From assembly GCF_021462415.1 (NCBI RefSeq), contig NZ_JAKEDS010000001.1, positions 344,273 through 408,272 on the forward strand: DNA of 64,000 nucleotides. Direction: 5' to 3'. Positions within the stretch are counted from its first letter, which is position 1; each line of letters opens with the position of its first letter. Shown here one piece after another: positions 18,565 to 29,100 of this stretch. The stretch is from Rhodohalobacter sp. 614A (lineage in GTDB: Bacteria; Bacteroidota; Rhodothermia; Balneolales; Balneolaceae). The notes below the pieces were generated by a model. That model saw nothing but the letters and a program-made list of their open reading frames with translations. It ran no database searches and was not told where the DNA came from. The position numbers and the translations under genes are program-made.

Positions 18565-19491
18565 ATGAAATCAAAAATTTGGCTTGTCTTTGCTTTAGTT
18601 ACAACAATCTTTTGGGGCGTTTGGGGGGCTTTTATTGAAATTACCGAACAAGCGGGGTTCCCGGCTACTCTTGGGTATGTTGTTTGGTCTTTGACAATGA
18701 TACCTCCGGCTTTAATTGCCCTTAAACTTGTAAATTGGAAAATTGAGAAAGATACGCGATCTATCTTGTTGGGATCCGCTATTGGATTTCTCGGGGCCGG
18801 CGGTCAGCTTATTCTCTTTCATGGGGTGAGCATCGGCCCGGCATATATCATATTTCCAATCATTGCTCTTTCGCCCGTAATCACAGTTCTTCTATCCATT
18901 TTGATTTTGAAGGAGAAAACAAACGGTACCGGATGGATGGGCATTGTTTTGGCATTAATTGCCATTCCGTTGCTTTCTTATCAGCCGCCGGACAATACAG
19001 CTGTAGAAGGATATGTATGGTTAGTACTGGCGCTTGGTGTATTTTTTGCCTGGGGTTTACAAGGGTTTTTTATGAAATTTGCGAATGAAACCATGAGTGC
19101 CGAAAGCATCTTTTTCTATATGGCTGTAACCGGGATCCTTCTCTCGCCATTTGCAATTTATATGACTGACTTTAGCCAGGAAATAAATTGGGGATTCAAG
19201 GGGCCGTATTTGGCTGCGCTTATCCAGGTTTTAAATTCTATTGGTGCCCTTTGCCTGGTCTATGCCTATCGATATGGAAAAGCCATCGTGGTATCTCCGC
19301 TTACAAATGCCATTGCCCCGGTCATCACTATTGTGATTTCATTGGTTATTTATGCAGTTTTTCCTCACACTGTAACATTGATCGGGATGATTCTTGCAAT
19401 TGCGTCCACATTCCTGTTGGCAATTGTTGAAGAAAGTACCGAGCAGGCAGAAGAAATCGACAACAAATTTGAAGACGTAGCAGCAGAATAA
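18565..19491 (+). CDS. EamA/DMT-family inner-membrane transporter
   Basis: The 308-residue protein has about ten hydrophobic helices in two EamA-like halves. Helix-edge motifs such as TTIFWGVWGAFIEI and ALSPVITVLLSILILKEK, repeated as SPLTNAIAPVITIVIS in the second half, are typical of the drug/metabolite transporter superfamily. The C-terminus is acidic (EESTEQAEEID). Positioned between the aldolase and an amidohydrolase with one base to the latter, it may import a sugar or export a pathway product. Its direction and substrate cannot be told. Confidence 0.8.
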   Translation: MKSKIWLVFALVTTIFWGVWGAFIEITEQAGFPATLGYVVWSLTMIPPALIALKLVNWKIEKDTRSILLGSAIGFLGAGGQLILFHGVSIGPAYIIFPIIALSPVITVLLSILILKEKTNGTGWMGIVLALIAIPLLSYQPPDNTAVEGYVWLVLALGVFFAWGLQGFFMKFANETMSAESIFFYMAVTGILLSPFAIYMTDFSQEINWGFKGPYLAALIQVLNSIGALCLVYAYRYGKAIVVSPLTNAIAPVITIVISLVIYAVFPHTVTLIGMILAIASTFLLAIVEESTEQAEEIDNKFEDVAAE

Positions 19492-19492
19492 A

Positions 19493-20515
19493 ATGAGTCC
19501 GAGTGGTGAAAGTTTATACAATGAGATTCCAAAAATTGATGCTCATATTCATCAAAATGTAAAACGATCCGCTCTGCTTGATATAGCCAAGAAAGAGGGA
19601 TTCCGGCTGTTATCCATTAACACGGAAATCCCGGATTTTCCTCAGCCAAATGAGCAGCAGAATATTGTTTTAGACTGCAAATCTGAAAATCCTGACCGAA
19701 TCAATTTCATTACCACATTTACTACTGAAAATTGGGGTGAAACCGGTTGGCAGGATCAAGCCATCGAACAAATACAAGAAGGCCGTAAGAACGGCGCTGT
19801 GGCCGTAAAGATTTGGAAGAATATTGGCATGGATCTGCAAGACAAAGATGGAAATTTTGTGATGGCAGATCACAAGGCTTTTAACCCAATCTATGAGTAT
19901 TTGGTGAAGGAGGAAATTCCTCTGGCCGCACATTTGGGTGAGCCAAAAAACTGCTGGCTGCCGGTTGAAGAGATGACCGTGGATAGCGATAGAGACTACT
20001 TCTCAAAAAATCCACAGTATCACATGTTTCTTCATAAAGAATTTCCTTCCTACCAGGATCAAATTCAGGCAAGAGACAACGTCTTGGAAAAACATCCCGA
20101 CCTAAAATTTATCGGCTTGCACCTGGCCAGCCTGGAATGGAGTGTACGAAAAGTTGGAAGTTGGCTGAATCGCTTTCCAAATGCGGTTGTTGACCTGGCA
20201 GAGCGGGTATGCCACTTGCAATACCAAGCCATTGATCACCAGAGCAAAGTAAAAGAGTTCGTGGAAACACATCAGGATCGAATTATTTACGGTTCCGATC
20301 AAATTGATGACGGTTTGATGGCTGCTAGTGATATTCAAAACCTGATCCGGAGTAAATGGACAAACGAATTTGAGTTTTTTGCATCGGGAACGGTTCAATC
20401 TGCATGGAATGTTAGCCAACCATTCAAAGGTTTGGGGTTAAAGAAAGAAATTCTGGAAAAAATATTTCATGACAACGCAATTCGTTATTATCCCCGTTTG
20501 GAAATAAAAAATTAA
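19493..20515 (+). CDS. Cytosolic amidohydrolase-family (Amidohydro_2-like) protein
   Basis: The 340-residue protein has no signal peptide. Metal-site motifs are KIDAHIHQN (HxH pair), LAAHLGEP, FIGLHLAS and IIYGSDQID (conserved late Asp). The family includes lactonases, decarboxylases and deaminases in a TIM-barrel fold. It begins one base after the transporter stop and 22 bases before the symporter, so it is firmly inside the tagatose operon. It is related to the exported protein at 3691-4788. It does not look like the NagA/AgaA deacetylases, but it could fill an otherwise unassigned hydrolytic step in the pathway. Confidence 0.75.
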   Translation: MSPSGESLYNEIPKIDAHIHQNVKRSALLDIAKKEGFRLLSINTEIPDFPQPNEQQNIVLDCKSENPDRINFITTFTTENWGETGWQDQAIEQIQEGRKNGAVAVKIWKNIGMDLQDKDGNFVMADHKAFNPIYEYLVKEEIPLAAHLGEPKNCWLPVEEMTVDSDRDYFSKNPQYHMFLHKEFPSYQDQIQARDNVLEKHPDLKFIGLHLASLEWSVRKVGSWLNRFPNAVVDLAERVCHLQYQAIDHQSKVKEFVETHQDRIIYGSDQIDDGLMAASDIQNLIRSKWTNEFEFFASGTVQSAWNVSQPFKGLGLKKEILEKIFHDNAIRYYPRLEIKN

Positions 20516-20537
20516 GCTATCTAATACTTCAACAATT

Positions 20538-22361
20538 ATGCTATTATCTTCTGTTGATTGGCTGATTATCGCCGTTTATATGCTTTTCTCACTTGCTATC
20601 GGATTCTGGGTGATGAAACAGGCCGGTAAAGACTCAACAGAATTTTTCGCCGCAGGAAAAAATATGCCGTGGTGGTTGTTGGGGATCTCCATGGTGGCAA
20701 CTACATTTTCAACCGATACGCCAAACCTTGTGACAGATCTGGTTCGGCAAAATGGAGTTGCCGGAAACTGGACATGGTGGGCTTTTCTTTTAACCGGAAT
20801 GCTGACCGTATTTGTATATGCAAACCTCTGGCGACGATCAGGTATCTTAACAGATGTTGAATTCTATGAACTGCGATACAGCGGTAAATCAGCAGCTTTT
20901 TTACGCGGATTCAGAGCAGTCTATCTTGGCTTGATTTTTAATGTGATTATCATGGCTACCGTCTCATTGGCGGCCATAAAAATCGGAAGTGTTTTAATGG
21001 GAATCACTCCCTTCCAAACAATTCTGATTGCAGGAATTGTCACCGTAATTTATAGTGCACTTGGCGGCCTTCGCGGCGTTTTGATTACCGATTTCTTCCA
21101 GTTTTTTCTTTCGATTCTTGGTGGACTCGTGGCAGCGTATGTAGCCCTGGATCATCCGGATGTAGGTGGACTAAGCGGACTCTTATCTCATGAGGCGGTT
21201 ATTCCGAGACTTAATATCTTGCCCGATTTTTCAGATCATTCCCAACTCCTTTCACTGCTGATTATCCCTTTGGCGGTTCAATGGTGGAGTGTTTACTATC
21301 CCGGCGCAGAGCCCGGAGGAGGCGGTTATGTAGCTCAAAGAATGTTTGCCGCTAAAAATGAAGATCATTCAATTGGATCCGTTTTTCTGTTTAATGCTTT
21401 GCACTATGCGCTTCGTCCGTGGCCGTGGATTATTGTTGCGCTCTGTTCAATCATCGTATTTCCGGACTTGGATTCTATTCGACAGACATTTCCCCAAGCC
21501 GCTTCTGTGGTTGACCATGACATGGGATACCCGGCGATGCTCACATTTCTTCCGGCCGGTTGGATGGGATTGGTTATCGCAGCGTTGATTGCAGCGTACA
21601 TGTCTACTATTTCAACACATCTGAACTGGGGATCATCCTACCTGGTAAACGATGTTTATAAACGATTTTTGAAACCCGAAAGCTCCGAAAAAGAGCTCGT
21701 GAACATGGGACGGATTATAACTGTAATCCTGATGATATTTGCCGGATGGCTTGCATTAATGATGCAATCCGCACTCGACAACTTCCAGATCATTCTGCAG
21801 ATTGGAGCCGGAACCGGATTGATCTTTATTCTCCGGTGGTTCTGGTGGAGAATCAATGCCTGGAGTGAAATTGCAGCAATGATTGTTTCATTTTTGATTG
21901 CCCTCTATTTCAGATTTTTACATCCATCAACTGGATTACCAACCCTGTCAAGCTCCGAAGAATTGCTGATTGGAGTGGGAATCACAACCTTGGTTTGGCT
22001 GATTGTTGCATATACAACCCAACCAGCCAATACCGAAACATTGATCAATTTCTGTAAGCTGATCCGTCCAGGCGGGCCCGGATGGAAGAAGGTCCGTAAT
22101 CTTGCAAAAGAACGGGGAATTGCAATGAGTGAAATCGAAGATGAAGCTTGGCGTGTACCCCAGGGAATCCTCTGTATGATTCTTGGTTGTATTGTGATCT
22201 ACGGAATTCTCTTCGCCACCGGTTATTGGATTTATGGCCAAACTCTGTTAGCCCTGTCACTGACAATATTTATCACCATCTGTGGCTGGCTTTTGGTTCG
22301 GGAGTGGAAGAAATTGGTTGCTTTATCACCAAAATCAAAAGAATTGCATTCTGAAGAGTAG
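20538..22361 (+). CDS. Sodium:solute symporter (SSS family), last gene of the tagatose operon
   Basis: The 607-residue protein has about 13-15 membrane helices. The SSS-family signature region includes AGKDSTEFFAAGKNMPWWL, then SMVATTFSTDTPNLV (sodium-site serines and threonines) and VQWWSVYYPGAEPGGGGYVAQR. These proteins import sugars, organic acids or amino acids with Na+. It lies 22 bases after the amidohydrolase and converges on the sulfatase gene with a six-base gap. A paralogue with the same signature blocks is at 50050-51909. As the operon's likely importer, it probably takes up a monosaccharide released by GH109, GH36 and sulfatase. Confidence 0.9.
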   Translation: MLLSSVDWLIIAVYMLFSLAIGFWVMKQAGKDSTEFFAAGKNMPWWLLGISMVATTFSTDTPNLVTDLVRQNGVAGNWTWWAFLLTGMLTVFVYANLWRRSGILTDVEFYELRYSGKSAAFLRGFRAVYLGLIFNVIIMATVSLAAIKIGSVLMGITPFQTILIAGIVTVIYSALGGLRGVLITDFFQFFLSILGGLVAAYVALDHPDVGGLSGLLSHEAVIPRLNILPDFSDHSQLLSLLIIPLAVQWWSVYYPGAEPGGGGYVAQRMFAAKNEDHSIGSVFLFNALHYALRPWPWIIVALCSIIVFPDLDSIRQTFPQAASVVDHDMGYPAMLTFLPAGWMGLVIAALIAAYMSTISTHLNWGSSYLVNDVYKRFLKPESSEKELVNMGRIITVILMIFAGWLALMMQSALDNFQIILQIGAGTGLIFILRWFWWRINAWSEIAAMIVSFLIALYFRFLHPSTGLPTLSSSEELLIGVGITTLVWLIVAYTTQPANTETLINFCKLIRPGGPGWKKVRNLAKERGIAMSEIEDEAWRVPQGILCMILGCIVIYGILFATGYWIYGQTLLALSLTIFITICGWLLVREWKKLVALSPKSKELHSEE

Positions 22362-22367
22362 ATATAA

Positions 22368-23975
22368 TTACTGTCTTTGTTCGGGAAGTAGTTCTTCTTC
22401 AAAATCCGAGTCATTGACCCAACCCGTGTTCAACTCTTCTCCGCTCATAAACCGCTGGTAAAAATTCCTGCCGCCTGGATCCATATAGGGATAAGCATCA
22501 AACACATATCCATTTCCGAGTATTCGTGGATCGCCCTGATCTTTTAGTTTTTGATAGAGTTCTCTCTTCAGGTCATTCTTAAGATCCGCATAGCCTGGAT
22601 CTCCGGCGAGGTTATGCATGCAGTCCGGATCGTGTTCAAGATTATAAAGTTCTTCGGCAGGTCGACGGCCAAAATTCATTCTCCAAAAGTGATACATCCC
22701 ATTGGTTGTTCGGGTATTCAGAATAAATGTTTTTGTGGGACTCCCATCTGTATTCAAATAACCCGTTTCAGGATTTCCAACAGGCCATCGGTCATTTTCA
22801 AAATTATGCAGATAGAGAAATCCGCCTTTGATAATTCCACGAATCGGATATCCCCAATCATACGGCCTCCCGATATCATGGCGTTCTTTTCCTAACAGTA
22901 CATAATTTCTCTCGGGATCAATCTGTCCCTCTTCATCAGAAAACAGAATATCAGTAAAACTCTTTCCCGTTATCGGTTCCATTCCGGTTTGATTGGTTTT
23001 AAGTCCCGCAAGTTCAAGAAATGTGGGGGCAAAATCAGTAAAGCTGATAAAATCATCTACAATTCTCCCGGGATTTTGTATTCCATCGGGCCACATGATT
23101 GCAAGCGGCAGATGTGCCGATCGTTCATACACCTGCCCTTTTATCCTCGGAAATGGCATCCCGTTATCGGATGTAACGACCACAATCGTGGTTTCAAGTT
23201 CTCCCTTTTCATCAAGAAGCTGTAGCATCCTTCCAAGATGCTGATCGAAATATTCGATTTCAAAAGCGTAGTCCAGCAAATCCGTCCTGATGGAATCACT
23301 ATCCGGCCAGAAAGTCGGAATTTCATCGATATCGGAAAGTTTTTTTCCGAATTTTTCAATGCCGGATCGATATTCATAAACTCTGTGAGGCTCATGTCCT
23401 CCAAACCAAAATGAGAATGGCTGATGATCAGGACGCGAATCCAGGAAGGCTTCGAAGTTAGCTGCGTAATCGGTTGAACTTATCGCGGAGGTCGGAGCTG
23501 TCGTTTTAATTTGATTAAAAGGCTTTCCTGCCAAGTGACGTGGCTCCCCATTCTCTGTTTCTGCAATACCGGGAGCCCATCCCTTTCCTGTACTTCCTAC
23601 AAAATACCCATGCTCTGCAAGGACATCGGTAAAAACTTTAAACTTCTGAGGGAATTTAGGCCAGTGATTGGCAGCTTCTTCCAATTGCCATGAATTTCGG
23701 CCCGTCAAAATAACGGATCGTGAAGGCGCACATTTCGGATTTGGAGTGTAAGCCCGTGTAAACAGAATGCCTTCATCCGCAACGCGATCAAAAGCGGGAG
23801 TTTTGATCCAATCGGTTCCATAAGCAGATGCATGGGGAAATGACTGATCATCACTGATCGCAAAAAGTATATTGGGGCGTTCATTATTTTGAGCTATCAC
23901 GCCGGATAAAGCCGGAAGGAATAAAATCAGCAGAAAAAAAAGAAGGTGTAAGAGTCCATTCGTTTTTCTAATCAT
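22368..23975 (-). CDS. Exported type I (formylglycine) sulfatase
   Basis: The 535-residue protein starts with a signal peptide (to about Ala28) and belongs to the alkaline-phosphatase-fold sulfatases. The metal-binding SDDQS is at 41-45, and CAPSR at 82-86 followed by SVILTG is the canonical maturation motif, with Cys82 converted to formylglycine. VTSDNGMPF gives the second metal pair. The form resembles heparan-sulfamidase and related family S1 enzymes. I chose the ATG at 23975 over an upstream TTG because the signal peptide begins there. It is 34 bases downstream of the DeoR-type regulator on the same strand. A maturing enzyme must be encoded elsewhere. Confidence 0.88.
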   Translation of the reverse strand: MIRKTNGLLHLLFFLLILFLPALSGVIAQNNERPNILFAISDDQSFPHASAYGTDWIKTPAFDRVADEGILFTRAYTPNPKCAPSRSVILTGRNSWQLEEAANHWPKFPQKFKVFTDVLAEHGYFVGSTGKGWAPGIAETENGEPRHLAGKPFNQIKTTAPTSAISSTDYAANFEAFLDSRPDHQPFSFWFGGHEPHRVYEYRSGIEKFGKKLSDIDEIPTFWPDSDSIRTDLLDYAFEIEYFDQHLGRMLQLLDEKGELETTIVVVTSDNGMPFPRIKGQVYERSAHLPLAIMWPDGIQNPGRIVDDFISFTDFAPTFLELAGLKTNQTGMEPITGKSFTDILFSDEEGQIDPERNYVLLGKERHDIGRPYDWGYPIRGIIKGGFLYLHNFENDRWPVGNPETGYLNTDGSPTKTFILNTRTTNGMYHFWRMNFGRRPAEELYNLEHDPDCMHNLAGDPGYADLKNDLKRELYQKLKDQGDPRILGNGYVFDAYPYMDPGGRNFYQRFMSGEELNTGWVNDSDFEEELLPEQRQ

Positions 23976-24009
23976 ATTCCTTCCCAACAACTCAAACTTT
24001 CTCTTGAAT

Positions 24010-24774
24010 TTAGACTTTAATCACGTCAATATTTCTTCTGAGTAACTCTTTTTCAAACTCTGCGGAGATATTTGTATCGGTAATAAGTTTACTAATTACA
24101 TCCACATCACAAATGTATGAAAAACTGTGTCGTCCAAATTTACTTGAATCTGTGATGGCGATCACCTCCTGCGCTCGCTCAACCATAATTCTGTTTAATT
24201 GAGCTTCCATCGGGTTGGGTGTTGTTAGTCCAAAATTAATATCAAGCCCGTCAACTCCTAAAAAAAGTTTATCGAAATAGTAATTACTGATTGTTGCTTC
24301 AGCTTCCGGCCCGACTAATGAAAAAGACTCGCGCCGTAGTAAACCACCGGTCAACATTACGCTAACGGAATCATAACTACCCAGTTTCAGCGAAAGATTA
24401 ATGGCATTGGTCATCACGGTCAGATTCTTCTTGTCATTCAATCGCTGAGCGATTTCCATTGCTGTCGTTCCGGAATCCAGTAAAATTGAATCGCCATCAT
24501 TAACAAGTTCAACTGCCTTTGCGCCAATTCTTTGTTTCTCGTCCTGATATCGTTGTTGTTTCTCTTCGAGGCTGGGATCTTCATAAACACTTTTTCTGAG
24601 AAGAGCACCACCATGCGTTCTGTGTACAATTCCTTTCTTTTCTAGGAAATCAAGATCATTTCGAATCGTAACACTCGATACGTCAAATTTCTTGCTTAAA
24701 CTATCAACCCTGACCTTCCCATCTTTTTGGACAATTTGGATGATACTATCTCTTCGTTCAACTGTAGATCTCAT
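24010..24774 (-). CDS. DeoR-family transcriptional regulator, AgaR-like
   Basis: The 254-residue protein has an N-terminal winged helix-turn-helix (about 5-60: [48 protein letters not shown]). A C-terminal sugar-phosphate effector domain carries [23 protein letters not shown] and [20 protein letters not shown]. DeoR-family proteins of this type repress sugar operons and release DNA on binding a phosphorylated sugar. Its position next to the tagatose operon supports a role as an AgaR-like repressor of this locus. It is upstream of, and probably co-transcribed with, the sulfatase. Confidence 0.88.
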   Translation of the reverse strand: MRSTVERRDSIIQIVQKDGKVRVDSLSKKFDVSSVTIRNDLDFLEKKGIVHRTHGGALLRKSVYEDPSLEEKQQRYQDEKQRIGAKAVELVNDGDSILLDSGTTAMEIAQRLNDKKNLTVMTNAINLSLKLGSYDSVSVMLTGGLLRRESFSLVGPEAEATISNYYFDKLFLGVDGLDINFGLTTPNPMEAQLNRIMVERAQEVIAITDSSKFGRHSFSYICDVDVISKLITDTNISAEFEKELLRRNIDVIKV

Positions 24775-25021
24775 ATAAGTATTAATTTTTAGTTATGAAT
24801 AGAATCGAAGGAGAAAAACAAACTAAAAAAATATTTAACGCAGTTTATTTTCAGAATCTTGTTATTCCTTGCTGAAGCTATATATTTACACTTTTAAATG
24901 AAAGAAAAGAACTATTTAATTAGCAAATAAAAAGACGCAAGAAAATATATTTTTACCAGCTGCAATTCCTTATCACCCTTGTGTATATCTCTTGCTGAAG
25001 TAAATTATTCGATTTGTAAAG

Positions 25022-25094
<73 letters not shown>

Positions 25095-25127
25095 AAGTTT
25101 GTATAGGAAAATTACGAAAATCTTGTA

Positions 25128-26003
25128 TCAAGTTGAAGATGGATACATCGAGAGTTCAACGGTTGTTCCGCGATTAATCTCCGATTCTATCACGAATTTT
25201 CCGTTAAATATTTTACAAACGTGATACGCTTTTGTTAGCCCGAATCCCTCGCCCATCGAACGAATATCTTTTACGTTAGATCCCCGGTGTTTGAATTTCA
25301 CCACACTGGCAATTTCATCTTCTGGAATTCCCATTCCCTCGTCAATGACTACAAGTTTAATCCCATTATTTTCTAATTGGGTTAGTTGAATGATAATCTC
25401 AGATCCGGGCTTTGAGTATTTCCTGGAATTGGCTGCCAAATCCCGAATAACATCATGAATAATTACCGGCGCGTGCAAACTTTCAGGATTCGCTGCGATA
25501 TCGAACCTGATCAAAAACCCATTCGGCCCGGGTATTTCAGGAGGGTATACAATTTGAAATCGCTGACGGCTAACCTTTTCAACCACCTTAAAAAAAGATC
25601 TCAATTTTGATCGAATCTCTTCCACCGGAATATTCTGCCATTCCAACCGGTCACGCCTGAATTCATCCAGCCGAACAATAGCCACGTGTATAATATCCAG
25701 AAGAATGTCTACCTGATCTCTATATGCTTTATGCTTTTTTGCGAAACTCTTCAAATCAGCAACAAAATCCAGGAAGCTCTCTTCGATTTCATCGCGGTTT
25801 TGCTCCAGCTTTCTCTCTCCCAGGGTAATCAACAAATCGACCACAAAATCCCTGTAGCCGTTTAGTTTGTCATCATCAACTTTATTGAGAAAAGCATTCA
25901 GTTCATGTTGTAAAACATTGAGCAGGTTTAATAGTGAATGGTGGTCCAACAATACTTCTTTAGATACCGAAAGATCCAGATTGAGATCTATCTCTTTTTG
26001 CAT
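25128..26003 (-). CDS. Orphan histidine-kinase-like ATPase
   Basis: The 291-residue protein has no membrane segment. The C-terminal half is a HATPase_c domain with the N-box HDVIRDLAANSRKYS, G1 DEGMGIP and G2 GEGFGLT. The N-terminal half is helical and lacks a clear HisKA consensus; LLDHHSLLNLLNVLQHEL is the best candidate dimerisation/phosphoacceptor helix. I prefer the ATG at 26003 to an upstream TTG. No receiver or regulator gene adjoins it, but a single-domain response regulator lies 6 kb away at 31810-32193. It could be a soluble sensor kinase for it or act without phosphotransfer. Confidence 0.7.
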   Translation of the reverse strand: MQKEIDLNLDLSVSKEVLLDHHSLLNLLNVLQHELNAFLNKVDDDKLNGYRDFVVDLLITLGERKLEQNRDEIEESFLDFVADLKSFAKKHKAYRDQVDILLDIIHVAIVRLDEFRRDRLEWQNIPVEEIRSKLRSFFKVVEKVSRQRFQIVYPPEIPGPNGFLIRFDIAANPESLHAPVIIHDVIRDLAANSRKYSKPGSEIIIQLTQLENNGIKLVVIDEGMGIPEDEIASVVKFKHRGSNVKDIRSMGEGFGLTKAYHVCKIFNGKFVIESEINRGTTVELSMYPSST

Positions 26004-26148
26004 AAAATTCTTCCCCAAATCTTAAAGCCACGTTTTCCCAGGTAGTTATTTTTCGTCGCATCAATATAGTATGTTATCCGAAGTAAGTCCTGTTTTTATG
26101 TTAGAAAAATCTAACTCCATCGATCTGAATTCCTATATTCAATGTCAT

Positions 26149-29100
26149 ATGAAATTTCAGATAAATACCCCGGCGAAAAGGTTTCTTTTACCTTCAATCC
26201 TGATTGCTTTTTTACTTGCAGTTCCGGGATATGCACAGGTTATAACGGATGTTCCCCCGAATGAAAGAAACACTCGTTTTCTGGATGATTCTTCTATTAT
26301 ATCAATGCGGCCGGGTCTTTCTATTTCCGGATTTTCAAGGGAAGGATCCGGGGGATTGGGCCTTCAGCAAATCTTGAATCTCGCTTTTGAATCGAATAGC
26401 AATTCCGAATATCAAACTGTCTCGCAAATTCTGGATAAAGCGAAGGAATCTTTCTCCCTGAATCCACAACCAGCCCAGGTTGAAACCACTACAAATATCC
26501 TGCAGTACCTGGCTTTTGAAGCACTCGCCTCTTTGATACTCGAACAAAACGGTGTGAATTCGCAACAGTCGATAAATAACGGATTGAATATTCGGGAGCA
26601 TTCGGATGTAATGGATGAACTTAAGAATGCCTTGGCAACCCTGACTGCAAATGACAAACTCGTCACAAAACTGCCGGGAGAAACGCCATTTGATGAGTAC
26701 CTCGACGCTCTTCGATCTTATAATAATACGGCACGTGCCATTGACCTGTATCTGGCTATTGAAAATGCCTATGCCTATTTCAACCTGGATGAAAGCCCGC
26801 TTTTAAATGAAGGAGAAAAACGGGCGCTGATGAATCAGTTCCGGGCCGATATCGATATTCTTTACAATGACGGACTGAAAAGAGTGTATGAACTTGGCGG
26901 AAGTTCCGCCACTGAAGATGTACTGGAAGCGGGAAATCGTCCCCTGAAAGGATATTTCGCACTCGGTTATGCATCCATGAGTGCACAGGCAGATCAAAAT
27001 TCCGAGAGAGAAATATTAGACGGTTATATTGATCTGGCAATAGCTCTTGCCAGTGAACCTGCAGATGAAGATGAGCGGCAAAATTACTGGATGTATCAAA
27101 CCGGGAATGGCCAGAGATTTTGGGCAGAAGGCCCTTATTATCTTGATTTTACTTTGAAAGATGCGATCATTTTCTGGCACGCCTTTCGGAACAACCAGGA
27201 TTTAGAACCTTCTTTTGATCCTTTTTTCAATGATTGGCTTCTCAATCCCGCACGGTGGCTCGCAGATATCTCTACACCGGATGGTTCCGTTCCTCCACTT
27301 GATGATAGCAATAAAAAACCGATACAATCCGCAAACCTTTTGCGCTGGTCCGGTGAATACGGAGATGAAGAAATCGGCAGAATATTTACTTCTGTTTATG
27401 ATAAAGTCTCTGATTATCATGGAATGACTCAACTGGAAGATCAATATTTTCTGGTTGAAGTGGCCATTCCTTTTCATAATAGTGGCGGAATAGAAGTTCA
27501 GCCTCTTACAAATCCGAATGAACAGCAATTAATCAGCCGAACTACTGATTCCAGAGATGGAAAACTCTACATCTCCCTGACTGGAGAAAAAGGCGAGTCT
27601 GTTACAAACGGCGAAGGTCATGAGCAGCCTGATCAACTTCAGCTTTTGTTTTACCGTGACCAATATTCATTCCTGACCGATCCTGGATACGATTCGGGCA
27701 GTCCTCAAACCAACAGCACCTGGAATGGATATGTAAACACCAACACCATGCAGTACGATGCGTCTGAAATTCAAACATCCTTTGATTTTGTAACCAAGCA
27801 GAACGAAGGCGGACTGGAGAGCCCTTATGCTTCCTTTTTTCTGCTGAGAAAAGTGAGTATACACAACGAAGCTGAACTATTTTATGAAGAACCGGCACCC
27901 TCTGTTGAAATTCTTTCGGGCAGGGTTCAACTGAACTATCAAAATCCATTGCCGGCTGAGTCCATTTATCATCGAACGGTTCTTGTAGTAAAAGGTGGAT
28001 CTCCCTATCTGATTGACATTAACGACATAACTGCAGAAACCGGCAGGAATGATTTTGTGATGCGCTATTATGGGAACAGCAATCAGTCAAATACACAAGA
28101 CGGTTGGTTCTTTTGGGATCATTCAACCCGGTCATTTACAAGCCCGGATGATCGGCTGTTTCTTTACACCGTTCCGCTTATCGGGAATTTCGTTGAAGAA
28201 AATCAATCCATAGAAATCCAGGAGTACGAAAACCGGAACTCCGACGGCGATAAAAATCCATACCCGATTATCAGAAAATCATATATCAGCACAGAAGAAA
28301 CGGATCGTTTTGCAACTGCCGCTATTTTAAAGGTTGATGATTCCATTCCATCCTCAGAACCTCAGTTTATATCCGATTCTCAAAATCTAAGTTTTATGGT
28401 ACATCCGTTGGATTCGGAAACGATTGATCTGTTTGTGTTTGCCACTCAGTCGGTGAATCGAAAACGGACTCTTAGTATTCGTTCGGGGCCACTCGAAGAA
28501 CTGGACTTCTCATTCCCCGCAAATGAAACCATCGGTTTTTCAAGATTGAATCAATCCGGAAATTCCTGGTCTCAGGATGATGAATATACTGTAAATCTAA
28601 GTGCCGTTACGGCTCCCGATGCGCCCACAAATCTCACAGTATCCATTGAAAGCGGCGCTTCAGGTCCCGCCGCCATTCTTAATTGGGATGAACCCGCTGA
28701 GAACAGCGTAAAATTTTATGAAGTCTGGAAACAAACCCGCGACAAAACTGATCTGGCCGAGGGTCCCGCTGCGTTAATTGCCACTCCAACCACAAACACT
28801 TATTCTGATATTTCCATCACAAACCTGCCGCCCGGAGAATTCGAACAACGATGGTTTGTAAAAGCTGTGAACAGTGATTCTCTCGTTTCCGAACCATCCA
28901 ACACCACAGACTGGATGTTTATTGATACGTCTTCACCTCCGGATGAATTCGCTCTTTTTAATCCCTTCCCAAATCCCATGCGGCAAACCGGTAAAATAAA
29001 ATACCAGCTTGCTGAACAGGCAAATGTAACTTTGCAAATTTTTGATCTGCTTGGGCGACCGGTAAAAACAATCCTCAGCGAAACTCAAACTGCCGGAATC

